In this document: positions 1-7,718 of the stretch, piece by piece
Numbering within the stretch: the first letter of the stretch is position 1
How the letters are laid out: each line of letters begins with the position of its first letter
Assembly (NCBI RefSeq): GCF_012926505.1
Contig: NZ_JABBNT010000005.1
Location: 1 to 64,000 of the forward strand
Direction: 5' to 3'
DNA: 64,000 nucleotides
Source: Pacificispira spongiicola
GTDB lineage: Bacteria; Pseudomonadota; Alphaproteobacteria; UBA8366; Aestuariispiraceae
The notes under the pieces: model-generated
Seen by the model: only the letters and a program-made list of their open reading frames with translations
The model's database searches: none
Told to the model about the DNA's origin: nothing
Program-made: the position numbers and the translations under genes

Positions 1-388
1 GTCCGACCGACTCCAGCCGCGCCCGCGTGACGACTCCGTCCGCCCTCGGTGCGCTGATTGCGTGAAAGAGCATCGACGCACCGAGATGCCCAGACCGTGC
101 CATAGCGGCGACGTGGCGGGCCATGGCGGCGTCGGGCAAAACGGCGTCAAACCATAACCCGAAATCGCCGTTTAGTATCGAAACGCGGGGAGCATCGCAG
201 ACCACGAAATTTTCATGTTGCCACATCAGGGGCACGCCTGCTGTCCAAGTCCCTTTCGGAAACTGCCGGTCATAGGCACTCGCATCAAAACTTTCGGGCG
301 CGCCGTCAACGGCGATTTCTTCGTGATAAGGAACGACCAGCCCTTGAAGGTGGAGCCGCTTGCCATCGCGTCCAATCAGGTCCGACAT
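1..388 (-). CDS. HK97-family prohead maturation protease, N-terminal part (runs off edge)
   Basis: An open frame on the minus strand starts at an ATG at 388 and stays open to base 1 (about 129 residues). It begins MSDLIGRDGKRLHLQGLVVP and contains GVPLMWQHE and GLWFDAVLPD followed by GASMLF. This matches the layout of HK97-type (peptidase U35) prohead proteases: beta-strand start, catalytic His (here H58) and catalytic Ser (here S104) about 46 residues later. The third acidic residue would lie outside the window. In phages this enzyme processes the capsid protein and scaffold during head assembly. It starts 4 nt after the stop of the upstream gene, so it is probably co-translated with it. Family assignment is by motif only. 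Confidence 0.75.
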   Translation of the reverse strand, partial: MSDLIGRDGKRLHLQGLVVPYHEEIAVDGAPESFDASAYDRQFPKGTWTAGVPLMWQHENFVVCDAPRVSILNGDFGLWFDAVLPDAAMARHVAAMARSGHLGASMLFHAISAPRADGVVTRARLESVG

Positions 389-391
389 GTA

Positions 392-979
392 TTAATCCTC
401 GCGCAGAAGGCCAGCAGCGCTTGCGTACCGCATCCAGCACGAGATCGGACTCAACTCATGGGCAAGCGATCCAGCGGGCAGAAATGCGCTCACAGGCAGT
501 AGGGCACCGCCGCCGGGAACTTTGGCACGGATTTCCGCCTCTTCTTGGTTTGCGGCGTCTAGGGCTTTGAGCGCGTCTGCGATCTTGCTGACGGCAGCGC
601 GATGCGCGGGAATCAGCGTTTTGGCGATAGCGTTCGAATAGCGCTTCGCCGCTTCGCTCCGGCGCTTGCGTGCGAGTGAGGCCGCGCGCTCGATGACGAT
701 TTGTTCGGCGGCAATCTGTCGAAGTCGGGCGTCAAGATCGGCTGTGTCGATAACGTAGTTCGGATCGTCCAGGACGCCCAGCGCTGCGGTATCGAGTTCG
801 TTGAGTGCTTCGAGGTCAAGCGCCCAGCGTCGCTCTTCGAGCTTTCGACGTTCGGCGTTCAGATTGTCGCGGCGAGCGCGAACCTGATCGACCTTTCCAT
901 TTGCCTCATGAAGCGCGGCTTCGAGCGTGGCGATTTCGTCATTGGTAGCGGGGGACTTCTTGTTGCGAGTGCCAATCAT
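392..979 (-). CDS. Hypothetical coiled-coil protein of the integrative element
   Basis: A 195-aa protein starting MIGTRNKKSPATNDEIATLE. The ATG at 979 was chosen because GGAGGC lies just upstream; a longer frame from a GTG at 1024 has no such site. The sequence is rich in Ala, Arg, Glu and Leu with heptad-like spacing over roughly residues 10-65 and 90-150, so long helices or coiled coils are likely. No cysteine pairs, signal peptide or membrane segment. The C-terminal part contains a Gly/Pro/Leu stretch encoded by one copy of a 22-bp direct repeat. Its stop lies 4 nt before the prohead protease start, suggesting a role linked to head assembly (scaffold or adaptor), but no family was recognised. 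Confidence 0.65.
   Translation of the reverse strand: MIGTRNKKSPATNDEIATLEAALHEANGKVDQVRARRDNLNAERRKLEERRWALDLEALNELDTAALGVLDDPNYVIDTADLDARLRQIAAEQIVIERAASLARKRRSEAAKRYSNAIAKTLIPAHRAAVSKIADALKALDAANQEEAEIRAKVPGGGALLPVSAFLPAGSLAHELSPISCWMRYASAAGLLRED
495..516. repeat. 22-bp perfect direct repeat, copy 1
   Basis: GGCAGTAGGGCACCGCCGCC followed by GG occurs here inside the coiled-coil gene and again at 1012-1033 upstream of the same gene. The flanks differ on both sides, so the identity is confined to the 22 bp. Confidence 0.9.
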
Positions 980-1011
980 TTTCGGGCCTCCTAAAAGCTC
1001 ATGTGTTGACC

Positions 1012-1033
1012 GGCAGTAGGGCACCGCCGCCGG
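1012..1033. repeat. 22-bp perfect direct repeat, copy 2
   Basis: Second exact copy of the 22-bp sequence at 495-516, located in the spacer upstream of the coiled-coil gene. Recombination between the copies would remove about 517 bp including nearly the whole gene. Confidence 0.9.
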
Positions 1034-1138
1034 ACATGCGGCTGTCGGGTCGCGATGGACTTCCAGAATGGGGGAGCGGAAGCGAGGTCCGGCGGCGGTG
1101 TTTCTGGCCGGGAATTCCGGCGGTGTTTTGAAACTTCT

Positions 1139-1423
1139 TCATCGCTTTCGTCCTGCATTTTGGTTTCCATCGTCCCGACTGGTTAATTCGGCGCTTTTGT
1201 CCCGCGTGACCGCAATAGGTTTTGTGCGGATCGCTTCCGCTATCGATTCCGGCGATGCGTCTTCTGGGAGCCCAAGCGCTGCCGTCAGTTCGACGCGCCG
1301 TTCTCGGGTGAGCGGAATCGAAGGCAGACAGACGATGCCGGCACGTTCCCGCGCTCTTTGCCGACGCTTCCTTTCAGCCGTAGTTGACGGGCACCAGTCC
1401 CGAGGGCGTCCGCGCGTAGTCAT
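1139..1423 (-). CDS. Hypothetical small basic protein
   Basis: A 94-aa frame beginning MTTRGRPRDWCPSTTAERKR. The N-terminal third is strongly basic (AERKRRQRARERAG), as in small nucleic-acid-binding proteins. It is followed by a helical Leu/Glu/Pro-containing segment (TAALGLPEDASPESIAEAI) and a polar basic tail. It lies between the repeat region downstream of the ATPase gene and the coiled-coil gene, in the element's transcription direction. The ribosome-binding site is weak. No family recognised; a small regulator or a ribbon-helix-helix-like DNA-binding protein is possible. Confidence 0.55.
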   Translation of the reverse strand: MTTRGRPRDWCPSTTAERKRRQRARERAGIVCLPSIPLTRERRVELTAALGLPEDASPESIAEAIRTKPIAVTRDKSAELTSRDDGNQNAGRKR

Positions 1424-1460
1424 GCGACCGAGACCAGGTTAAAGAGGGAGGCCGCCCGCT

Positions 1461-1495
1461 CCCTATAGGGCGGGTCTCTCATATACGTAGTATAT
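1461..1495. promoter_or_regulatory. Two short palindromes, possible operator or promoter region
   Basis: CCCTATAGGG (1461-1470) is a perfect palindrome set in a slightly longer inverted repeat. ATATACGTAGTATAT (1481-1495) has 6-bp perfect arms around a 3-bp centre. They lie 40-70 bp upstream of the 94-aa gene (minus strand), where an operator or promoter for the late gene block could sit. Function is inferred from position only. Confidence 0.35.
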
Positions 1496-1516
1496 GGACC
1501 ACACGCACCGCAGCCC

Positions 1517-1625
1517 CCCCGCAATGATTTCAATAACTTACCGCACCGCCCGCACACTTCCCGCAGAACACCGCCCGCAAGCAAAATCAATGACTTACAG
1601 AACCACTTCCCGCACTTCCCGCAGA
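1517..1625. repeat. Two imperfect tandem repeats of about 50 bp (iteron-like)
   Basis: Two adjacent units read CCCGCAATGATTTCAATAAC... (from about 1518) and CCCGCAAGCAAAATCAATGA... (from about 1574). Each has an AT-rich core with TCAAT(A/G)ACTTAC, then runs of CCCGCAC and CTTCCCGCAGA. Within the units the short motif TTCCCGCA recurs. The block lies directly downstream of the RepA-like ATPase gene in an otherwise noncoding gap. Iteron-like repeats beside a replication ATPase suggest a replication origin of the element; this is inference. Confidence 0.5.
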
Positions 1626-1627
1626 GA

Positions 1628-2791
1628 TTATTCCGCATCGCCGCCCCCATTTTCGGAGCGAACAATGGCCTTTCGAGCATGCCGATCAGAGCCGAGCGCG
1701 GTGCCGATCCGGATACGGTTTTGATCGAACAGCCGTCGCATCGCACGTTCCAAATCCCGCTTTGAATGGCCCTCGGATTCGCTCATCGTCTCCATGGTGC
1801 GGGGCGCGTAGCGGGGCGAATTATTCGCGTCGGTCAGGTGGCGGCCTTGAGCTTGAGCGCGATCCAGACACCGCAGGAAAACATCTTCGGCAGACCGGCG
1901 TTTGATCGTGCCTATGATTCCTGGGTCATCGGATTCGGCGAAGAACGCCCCGTCTCTGAACCGCATGCGGATTTCACCGCCCGCCGGTCCATAGTTCGAT
2001 TTCATGGTCTTCAAAGTCCGAAGGTCCGTTCCTTCATCATCCGGTTTGGTGAGATACATTCTCGATCTCACCGCGTTGTTCCAGGCGGTCGATCCGGCGG
2101 ACCCTGATCCCGTAGACAGACCGGAGGCGGACGGGTGCGCGAGAAGAACCACAGCGCCGTCGATCTCCCTCGCAAGTGCCCGGAGCTCCGCAATGAACGC
2201 ACGCGCCTGGGTGCGAATGTTTTCGTTTCCCAGGAACAGATCGTGTAGCGAGTCGAGAACGATAAGCTGAGCTCCGAAATCAAGAGCGTAGTTGTGGAGC
2301 CCACCGAGCGTTGCCGTTGCTTCCGGCACCCCGTCGTAGTTCGGCGGGAACGTCATGAGCGCGTTGTCCTGGCCGACGCGATCAAACAGAACGCAATCGT
2401 CGCTGAAATCGTGGAGGCTTATCCCGAGCGCAGCCGACAATGCGGACATGCGGCGATGAAGTTCCTCCATGTCGTCTTCGCAATGGAAGCCGATGCACCG
2501 GCACGGCATGGTCTCCAGGCCCAACCAACGCCCGCCGGTCGCACATGCCGCGAGAAGCTGCATTGCGACCAGGGACTTTCCGAGCCCACCGTCGCCGGAC
2601 AACATCGTGACCGAACCCACCGGAATTAGACCATCGACCAACCATTTCCGCTCAGGTATCGGACGATCCGCTAAGGATGAGACTGCGACACCGCCCGCGA
2701 GTAGCCCGCGCGGATTTCCGCGATGGCGTCGATTCTGAATATGAGGAGTGCTGGCCTCGAAAGCTGCATTCGTGTCATGCGGCGGCGACAT
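1628..2791 (-). CDS. RecA-fold (RepA-like) AAA ATPase of the integrative element
   Basis: A 387-aa P-loop ATPase. Walker A is GDGGLGKS (residues 66-73) and Walker B is LIVLDS (about 176-181), in the RecA/RepA helicase-type arrangement common in phages, plasmids and satellites. The N-terminal 45 residues are polar and probably disordered. The last 90 residues are basic and look like a winged helix. The ATG at 2791 has GAGGTG 5 nt upstream and overlaps the end of the preceding gene by 17 nt, indicating translational coupling. Likely role: hexameric replicative helicase or helicase loader for the excised element. No primase domain is visible. Confidence 0.8.
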   Translation of the reverse strand: MSPPHDTNAAFEASTPHIQNRRHRGNPRGLLAGGVAVSSLADRPIPERKWLVDGLIPVGSVTMLSGDGGLGKSLVAMQLLAACATGGRWLGLETMPCRCIGFHCEDDMEELHRRMSALSAALGISLHDFSDDCVLFDRVGQDNALMTFPPNYDGVPEATATLGGLHNYALDFGAQLIVLDSLHDLFLGNENIRTQARAFIAELRALAREIDGAVVLLAHPSASGLSTGSGSAGSTAWNNAVRSRMYLTKPDDEGTDLRTLKTMKSNYGPAGGEIRMRFRDGAFFAESDDPGIIGTIKRRSAEDVFLRCLDRAQAQGRHLTDANNSPRYAPRTMETMSESEGHSKRDLERAMRRLFDQNRIRIGTALGSDRHARKAIVRSENGGGDAE

Positions 2792-3467
2792 TAAGCACCT
2801 CGCGATTTACCCGGATTTCAGGGATAGACACGGGTCGAGTAAGTGCACGCGCAATTCGAGCCGCGGTGCGTTCCGAGCGCGAGACAATCCGACGGAGGGT
2901 GGAAAGAGTAAGGATCGGCGGCGCGTCCCAGTCGAGGACGACAGAGCCAAAGCCGCCAGCCCGCAACCAGTCGATGGGCCGATCATGGATCAACGCCGGT
3001 TCGTCCAAGTAGGACGCGCGCTCCAACCAGAAGCCTCCTAGAATGTTTCCGCCCGCCATGGTCCACCATTTTTCGGGCCGGTCAGGAGAGAAGGCGACCA
3101 GATCGTCAAGACTCTCCGCCCATCCGGGCAATCCGTCGTCGAGGGGGCAGGGGCGATCCCACGCGGCTACGACAAGTGCCGGAAGACCTCCATCATGATC
3201 GATAGCGAAGCGTTTCCCATCCGGTCGGACATTGCCGACGGCGCACAACTGAGGACCACGAACCGCATGCGCAAGGTTGCGAAGCCCAAGCTGCCCAAGG
3301 CGCTTCCGCCCGCGCTCGGTGCTCGTCGGATCGTGAAGAGAAGCGAACAGTTGATTGAGATTCGCGGACAGGGTATTCTCACGGCTCGCCAAAGCACTTT
3401 GAGAGTTCCCCGCCGCCTCGGTCTGCTGCTCACGCAGCGCGCCGGGGCGCGGCTTTTGGAACGGCAT
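2775..3467 (-). CDS. Hypothetical protein of the integrative element
   Basis: A 230-aa protein of unknown function between the AlpA-like regulator (4-nt gap) and the RepA-like ATPase (17-nt overlap). The first 50 residues are polar and probably disordered. A compact domain follows with WDRPCPLDDGLPGW, PEKWWTMAGGN and PIDWLRAGGFGSVVLDWD. The centre (residues about 70-125) has the feel of a degenerate Toprim-like or small-molecule-binding fold, but no catalytic motif is evident. Its fixed place ahead of the ATPase suggests a replication accessory role. The ATG at 3467 lies behind GAGGCGG. Confidence 0.6.
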   Translation of the reverse strand: MPFQKPRPGALREQQTEAAGNSQSALASRENTLSANLNQLFASLHDPTSTERGRKRLGQLGLRNLAHAVRGPQLCAVGNVRPDGKRFAIDHDGGLPALVVAAWDRPCPLDDGLPGWAESLDDLVAFSPDRPEKWWTMAGGNILGGFWLERASYLDEPALIHDRPIDWLRAGGFGSVVLDWDAPPILTLSTLRRIVSRSERTAARIARALTRPVSIPEIRVNREVLNVAAA

Positions 3468-3470
3468 GGT

Positions 3471-3656
3471 TCATGCCGCCTCATCACCAGCGGGAAGGGT
3501 GGCGATGTATGATTCCAGATCCGATTGACGCACCATGGATCGACGCCCAATCTTAACCAAGTGGATCGGTACATCGCGATTGTTCACGAGTTCGTAGAAC
3601 AGGGTGTTACCAATACCGCCAAGCTGGCGGCGGGCTTCGGGAATCGAGACCAGCAT
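3471..3656 (-). CDS. AlpA/excisionase-like HTH regulator
   Basis: A 61-aa protein starting MLVSIPEARRQLGGIGNTLF. The ATG at 3656 is preceded by GGAGGAAAGAGGC, favouring it over upstream starts in the same frame. The fold is the MerR-like winged helix of AlpA regulators: short helix (IPEARRQLG), recognition part (NTLFYELVNN), then the wing (VKIGRRSMVRQSDLESYI). AlpA-type proteins activate integrase transcription or act as excisionases in P4-like elements and satellites. It is followed 3 nt later by the next gene of the element. Confidence 0.8.
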   Translation of the reverse strand: MLVSIPEARRQLGGIGNTLFYELVNNRDVPIHLVKIGRRSMVRQSDLESYIATLPAGDEAA

Positions 3657-3805
3657 GCCTCTTTCCTCCATCGTTGCGCGACGTATGTCGGCGTGGGTTG
3701 ACGATGGCAGAAGGGTATCGGCGGCCCCTGACGAACGCACCAAGAGCCGTTTTCACGGTTACATCTTAATCATGAAAAAATATTATTTATCAGATATTTA
3801 TGGGG

Positions 3806-3830
3806 GTTAAGTTTCTTCCTCGACTTAACT
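3806..3830. promoter_or_regulatory. Inverted repeat between HTH gene and AlpA-like gene
   Basis: GTTAAGT and ACTTAAC form perfect 7-bp arms separated by about 10 bp at the end of the 164-aa gene. The neighbouring sequence (3755-3805) is AT-rich (AAAAAATATTATTTATC), unlike the rest of the element. Position suggests an operator or promoter for the alpA-repA block; a terminator for the upstream gene is less likely because no T tract follows on the minus strand. Confidence 0.4.
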
Positions 3831-4319
3831 GCCTTCTTGGAACTGCTCCCACTTTTCGTACTCTTTTATAGCCCGGTTTACCGTCGACTTTGAAATTCCC
3901 ATAAAGTCGGCAACATCTTGCGCTGTGTGATCCTTAACATCCCGCCCCCACTTCTCGATGTTCTGCTTCTTAAAGTGGCGATACAAAACCGCAAGGTATT
4001 CTGGATCGTAGGTGTTCCCTTCGCGGAATACTTTGCCAAAATTTGTGAAACCAAACGCTTTGGCGACTTCCGCTGCACCGATGCCGTTAGCGCCCCAATA
4101 AGCGGATTTATGAAGCCTATCCAGTTCACCCATAGCTGCATCGAGCCAGTCGAAAACGTAAGGAGGAAGATCGTCCCCATTTTCGCGGGCGGCCCGATAT
4201 GCAGAAGCGAGCCTGAGAGGATTCTTGTCGAAAGCGTAGAGTTGCTCCTGGGTCTCTACGATTCGATCATTGCTTTTGCGACGAACCTCAGTGTCTTTCT
4301 TTTGATCGTCGCTAGGCAT
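3825..4319 (-). CDS. Hypothetical HTH-containing protein
   Basis: A 164-aa protein starting MPSDDQKKDTEVRRKSNDRI. The central part (residues about 35-110) is helical, with PPYVFDWLDAAMGELDRL. The C-terminal part has a clear helix-turn-helix, TAQDVADFMGISKSTVNRAI, resembling resolvase/Trp-repressor-type HTH segments. The gene overlaps the 3' end of the integrase gene by 8 nt and is read with it. Lower GC than its neighbours suggests a separate origin. It may be a regulator or an excision accessory factor; the family was not recognised. Confidence 0.65.
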   Translation of the reverse strand: MPSDDQKKDTEVRRKSNDRIVETQEQLYAFDKNPLRLASAYRAARENGDDLPPYVFDWLDAAMGELDRLHKSAYWGANGIGAAEVAKAFGFTNFGKVFREGNTYDPEYLAVLYRHFKKQNIEKWGRDVKDHTAQDVADFMGISKSTVNRAIKEYEKWEQFQEGS

Positions 4320-5550
4320 GCGTACTTCCTTGAATCGAAACTACGGTTCCTGATGCTTCAACCGGTCGCGCTACAAACGCCGCCCAATCCGACATCAGGC
4401 GTACCCGTTTGTCGAACAAATCGCCACGCCGATAGGCCGCTTCGACTGCGGACGGGATTGCGTGCCCGAGGGCTGCCTCAGATACCTCGTTTGGGTAACG
4501 GGTGCATTCAGACGCCCAGTCTTTGAAGGTGGATCGAAATCCGTGTGAAGTGAGGTCCGCACGCCCCATCCGTTTTAAGACCGCCAGCATCGACATGTTC
4601 GACAGCGGCGATTTGGGCCGCGCGCCCGGAAATACGAAATCAGACGACTTCAAATCTTCCATGACGCGAAGAATGGCTACCGCTCCGCCCGATAGCGGTA
4701 CGCGATGATCGGCTCCAGTCTTCGTTCGTTCACCGGGGATATTCCAGCAGGAATTAGTGAAGTCTATTTCCGACCATCGCGCGCCCAAAACTTCGCCGGT
4801 CCTCGTCCCCGTCAGGATCAGGAATTCAAGAGCCCGCGCGGCCATGCCGGGCTGCTCACGTAAGGAGGTAACGAAGGTGTTGATTTCGGGGTAGGGTAGG
4901 GCCGCATGGTGCTTTTTCGATCGCTTCGATCTCGCCGGTAGGATTTTGTTCAAATGCCCCCGCCAGCGGGCCGGGTTCTCCCCCTCGCGATGTTTCCGCG
5001 CGATGGCCCAATCAAGGATCGCTTCGATTCGTCCGCGAACACGTGATGCCGTTTCAGGCTTCTCCGACCAAATTGGCTCCAGAATATCCAGCACCTGCGG
5101 CGTGTCGACGTCTCCAACGCCAAGAGTGCCGATTACGGGATAAGCGTATGTTTCCAACGTCGCTGTCCATTGCGCCGCGTGCTTAACGTTCGACCATTTC
5201 GGCGCGTGTTGTTTGATATAGGATTCAGCGCACTGCTTGAACGTCTTGGCCGTGCCAGCCTGGGTTCGGCGATCCAGTAGGATAGCCTTCCGTTCCTCGA
5301 TCGGATCGATCCCGTCCCGGATGAGTTGGCGGCACCGTGCGGCTTCCTGGCGAGCGTCAGCGAGGGAAACAGTGTGAACCGCGCCTAGGCCCATCTGGCG
5401 TTTTCGACCGTTAAGCTGAAATCGAAAGAGCCATGACTTGTTCGCGGCCTCTCCGACCTGAAGCCACAGCCCGCCACCGTCGGAATAGCGGCCCTTGCGA
5501 GTCTCCGTCGCCACCCTGCGAGCGGCCAACTTGTTTAGAGCGCGTGCCAT
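4312..5550 (-). CDS. int: P4-type tyrosine site-specific integrase
   Basis: A 412-aa integrase from the ATG at 5550 (MARALNKLAARRVATETRKG); a TTG nine codons upstream is possible, but GGAG lies correctly before the ATG. Order of domains: DUF4102 N-terminal arm-binding domain (about 1-90), SAM-like core-binding domain (about 105-190), catalytic domain (about 210-390). Catalytic residues are visible: Arg in LTGTRTGEVLG, HGFRS, LGH, and Tyr in VEAAYRRGDLF. Such enzymes insert elements at tRNA 3' ends, and a tRNA-Ser lies 170 bp upstream of this start. It mediates integration and, with an AlpA/Xis-type factor, excision. Confidence 0.95.
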   Translation of the reverse strand: MARALNKLAARRVATETRKGRYSDGGGLWLQVGEAANKSWLFRFQLNGRKRQMGLGAVHTVSLADARQEAARCRQLIRDGIDPIEERKAILLDRRTQAGTAKTFKQCAESYIKQHAPKWSNVKHAAQWTATLETYAYPVIGTLGVGDVDTPQVLDILEPIWSEKPETASRVRGRIEAILDWAIARKHREGENPARWRGHLNKILPARSKRSKKHHAALPYPEINTFVTSLREQPGMAARALEFLILTGTRTGEVLGARWSEIDFTNSCWNIPGERTKTGADHRVPLSGGAVAILRVMEDLKSSDFVFPGARPKSPLSNMSMLAVLKRMGRADLTSHGFRSTFKDWASECTRYPNEVSEAALGHAIPSAVEAAYRRGDLFDKRVRLMSDWAAFVARPVEASGTVVSIQGSTHA

Positions 5551-5718
5551 TGTCTTTGGTCTCCAAGTGGGAATCAAATTTCATAGCCCACCTTCCAACC
5601 CACATTTTAAACGCGAATTTCAACGAACGCAAGCGAATGTGCGCGAACACGAAATGGTGTTTCATCGCTGTAATATTGGGGTTTTTGGGACGTCGACGAA
5701 CATTGGCGAATGAGCCGC

Positions 5719-5808
<90 letters not shown>

Positions 5809-5874
5809 GTGATCGGCGGGGCGTGATAGCACTCTGATCCGCGCCTTATCAAGCAAAGGGTTCGACAATAACGA

Positions 5875-7473
5875 CTAGCCGTTGTTGCGCCGGGGCAGGC
5901 GAAGGTCGTTCAGGTCTTCGATGGATGGGCCGAAATAGGGGCCGGTACACAGGGCACCGTCGATTTTCGACAGCAGCCGTGCCGCTTCCGCATCCACGAC
6001 GCCTTCGAAAACGATGGCTATTTTATGCTCGGCGCATCGTTTGACCATGCTTTCCAGCATCGGCAGGCTGCGTTTCAATTGCGTGGCGTCGAGCACGAAA
6101 TTCGGGTCCAGCAGGATGTAGTCCGCCGGCAGGGATTCGAGCTTGTCCGGCGTAACCGCCCCGACATCGCGGCCTGACAAGGCGATGTTGAATCCAGCCC
6201 GGCGTAGAATCTCCAGGGTTTGGACCTTGTCCCAGGGAATCTGATCCAACCCGGACAGTCGCAAGGTCAGGTCGCGATGCGGCGCACGGTGTTTGAATTC
6301 CAGCAGCATGCCGACCACTTCGGGGTCCAGTAGCGAGCGGATCGCGACATCGACGGCGACGCTGAACTCGTCCAGATCGTCGCGCGTCAGAATCTTCCGA
6401 CACTGCGCCGCATCGACCCGCGTGCGCATCGCAACGTCGCCCTCGCAGAGCTTCAGGATTTCGCCGGCCCCCATGCCGTCGTCGTCGAGCGTGACATTGA
6501 ATTCTGCGAGCAGGTGGTGCACCGACCATCGGGCGATATCCGCCACCGGCGTGAAGGCACTGGAAAGCAAATCCTCCTGAAGGCTCTTTTCCAGCAGGGC
6601 CAGCCGCGAATGCCGTAAATCCACAAAAGCCGCCTGACTGTCGGCTAGGGTTTCGAAGATCACGGCGTCGATGCCGGTGTCGGCGAAGGCGTCCACGGCA
6701 TGGGAGAGGGCGGTTTTGATTTCCCCCGATTCCATAGCCTGGGCATCGAGCATGACGGTAGAGGACCCGACGGACAGCGCCGCGCCGTCCGGATCGATAT
6801 CGCGGGCATAGGTCTGGATTTCGTCCTTCAGCGCGGCAATGTCCCGGTCGCGGTCGTGAACGAGGCCGTATTTACCCTGTTCGACACGACCCAGACCTTC
6901 GCCGCCGATGCTTTCGGCTTTCAATCGGCTTTCGACCTTGTCGGTGAAGCGGCGGAGTTCCTCTTCATCCAAACCCTGTAGATCGGCCAGTTTCTCGACG
7001 TCGCCGATATCCAGGAAGGTCATGTCGATGTCGCGATCTTCGGCCATGGCATCCGAAATCGCCTTTTCGACGGAATCGACGAAGCCGGTGCGCGTGTTCT
7101 TCGATTTCGGCGCATAGACCAATTGCGGGTCCTGTACGAAGCTCAACCGGTATTGATCGTTAAAGCCTTGCGGCTTTCCGGTGACTTCAAATCCGTTCAC
7201 GGCGCCGGTGGCGACATCGCACATGAAGTAGAAGGCGGGGGGCAGGAGTTCCCGCAATGCGGCTTGCACCAGGATTTCACTGACGGCGAATTGCGATTCG
7301 TCCGCCGCGAATTCGGCGACAGAGCGGCCTTTCAACGCATCCATGGGCAGGCCCAGCCATGCCTCGGTGTTGCCGCGCGCCATGGCGATCCGTCCGCTTT
7401 CATCGATGTAAAGCTGGAAACTGCGCCGATCGGCCTCGCTTTCCCGGTCACCCAATTCCGCTGACATCGCCAT
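5875..7473 (-). CDS. PAS / degenerate GGDEF / degenerate EAL domain protein
   Basis: A 532-aa cytoplasmic protein; the ATG at 7473 (MAMSAELGDRESEADRRSFQ) is preferred to a GTG 84 nt upstream without a ribosome site. Residues about 20-135 look like a PAS sensor. Residues about 150-270 resemble a GGDEF fold in which the signature is replaced (GRVEQGKYGLVHD). Residues about 300-525 resemble an EAL domain (FTPVADI...; FEGVVDAEAARLL; GPYFGP). The DD motif is SGRD, the KxD motif is LLDP, and the EAL Glu region reads HLLAEF, so c-di-GMP hydrolysis is unlikely. It is probably a signalling adaptor or binding protein. A partial paralogue of the middle domain lies at the right edge of the window. Confidence 0.8.
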   Translation of the reverse strand: MAMSAELGDRESEADRRSFQLYIDESGRIAMARGNTEAWLGLPMDALKGRSVAEFAADESQFAVSEILVQAALRELLPPAFYFMCDVATGAVNGFEVTGKPQGFNDQYRLSFVQDPQLVYAPKSKNTRTGFVDSVEKAISDAMAEDRDIDMTFLDIGDVEKLADLQGLDEEELRRFTDKVESRLKAESIGGEGLGRVEQGKYGLVHDRDRDIAALKDEIQTYARDIDPDGAALSVGSSTVMLDAQAMESGEIKTALSHAVDAFADTGIDAVIFETLADSQAAFVDLRHSRLALLEKSLQEDLLSSAFTPVADIARWSVHHLLAEFNVTLDDDGMGAGEILKLCEGDVAMRTRVDAAQCRKILTRDDLDEFSVAVDVAIRSLLDPEVVGMLLEFKHRAPHRDLTLRLSGLDQIPWDKVQTLEILRRAGFNIALSGRDVGAVTPDKLESLPADYILLDPNFVLDATQLKRSLPMLESMVKRCAEHKIAIVFEGVVDAEAARLLSKIDGALCTGPYFGPSIEDLNDLRLPRRNNG

Positions 7474-7718
7474 CCCGCTGCTCTTGGAAATCCGAAGGGA
7501 AGACCCCGGATCGCGGCCTTCTGTATCCGTTTGAGTTACACCAAGCCCTGAAAACACGCAAACAGTGGGTCGCCGATTCGGGGATTTGTTTCATTTTTCC
7601 TGCGGGAGCGCGGACGATTGTACCGCACTTTCAAGAAGTTAACGCCACGCCTTGTGACAGAGGGCCATCCTGGCATAAGCGTAAGTGATCTAGGACTTTT
7701 CGGATCGGTGCCCCCATC

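Noticed and set aside
1420-1746. Cys/Gly-rich 108-codon minus-strand frame over the repeat block
   Set aside because: The apparent CGKCGK-type pattern comes from translating the GC-rich repeats, and the frame overlaps the end of the ATPase gene out of frame.
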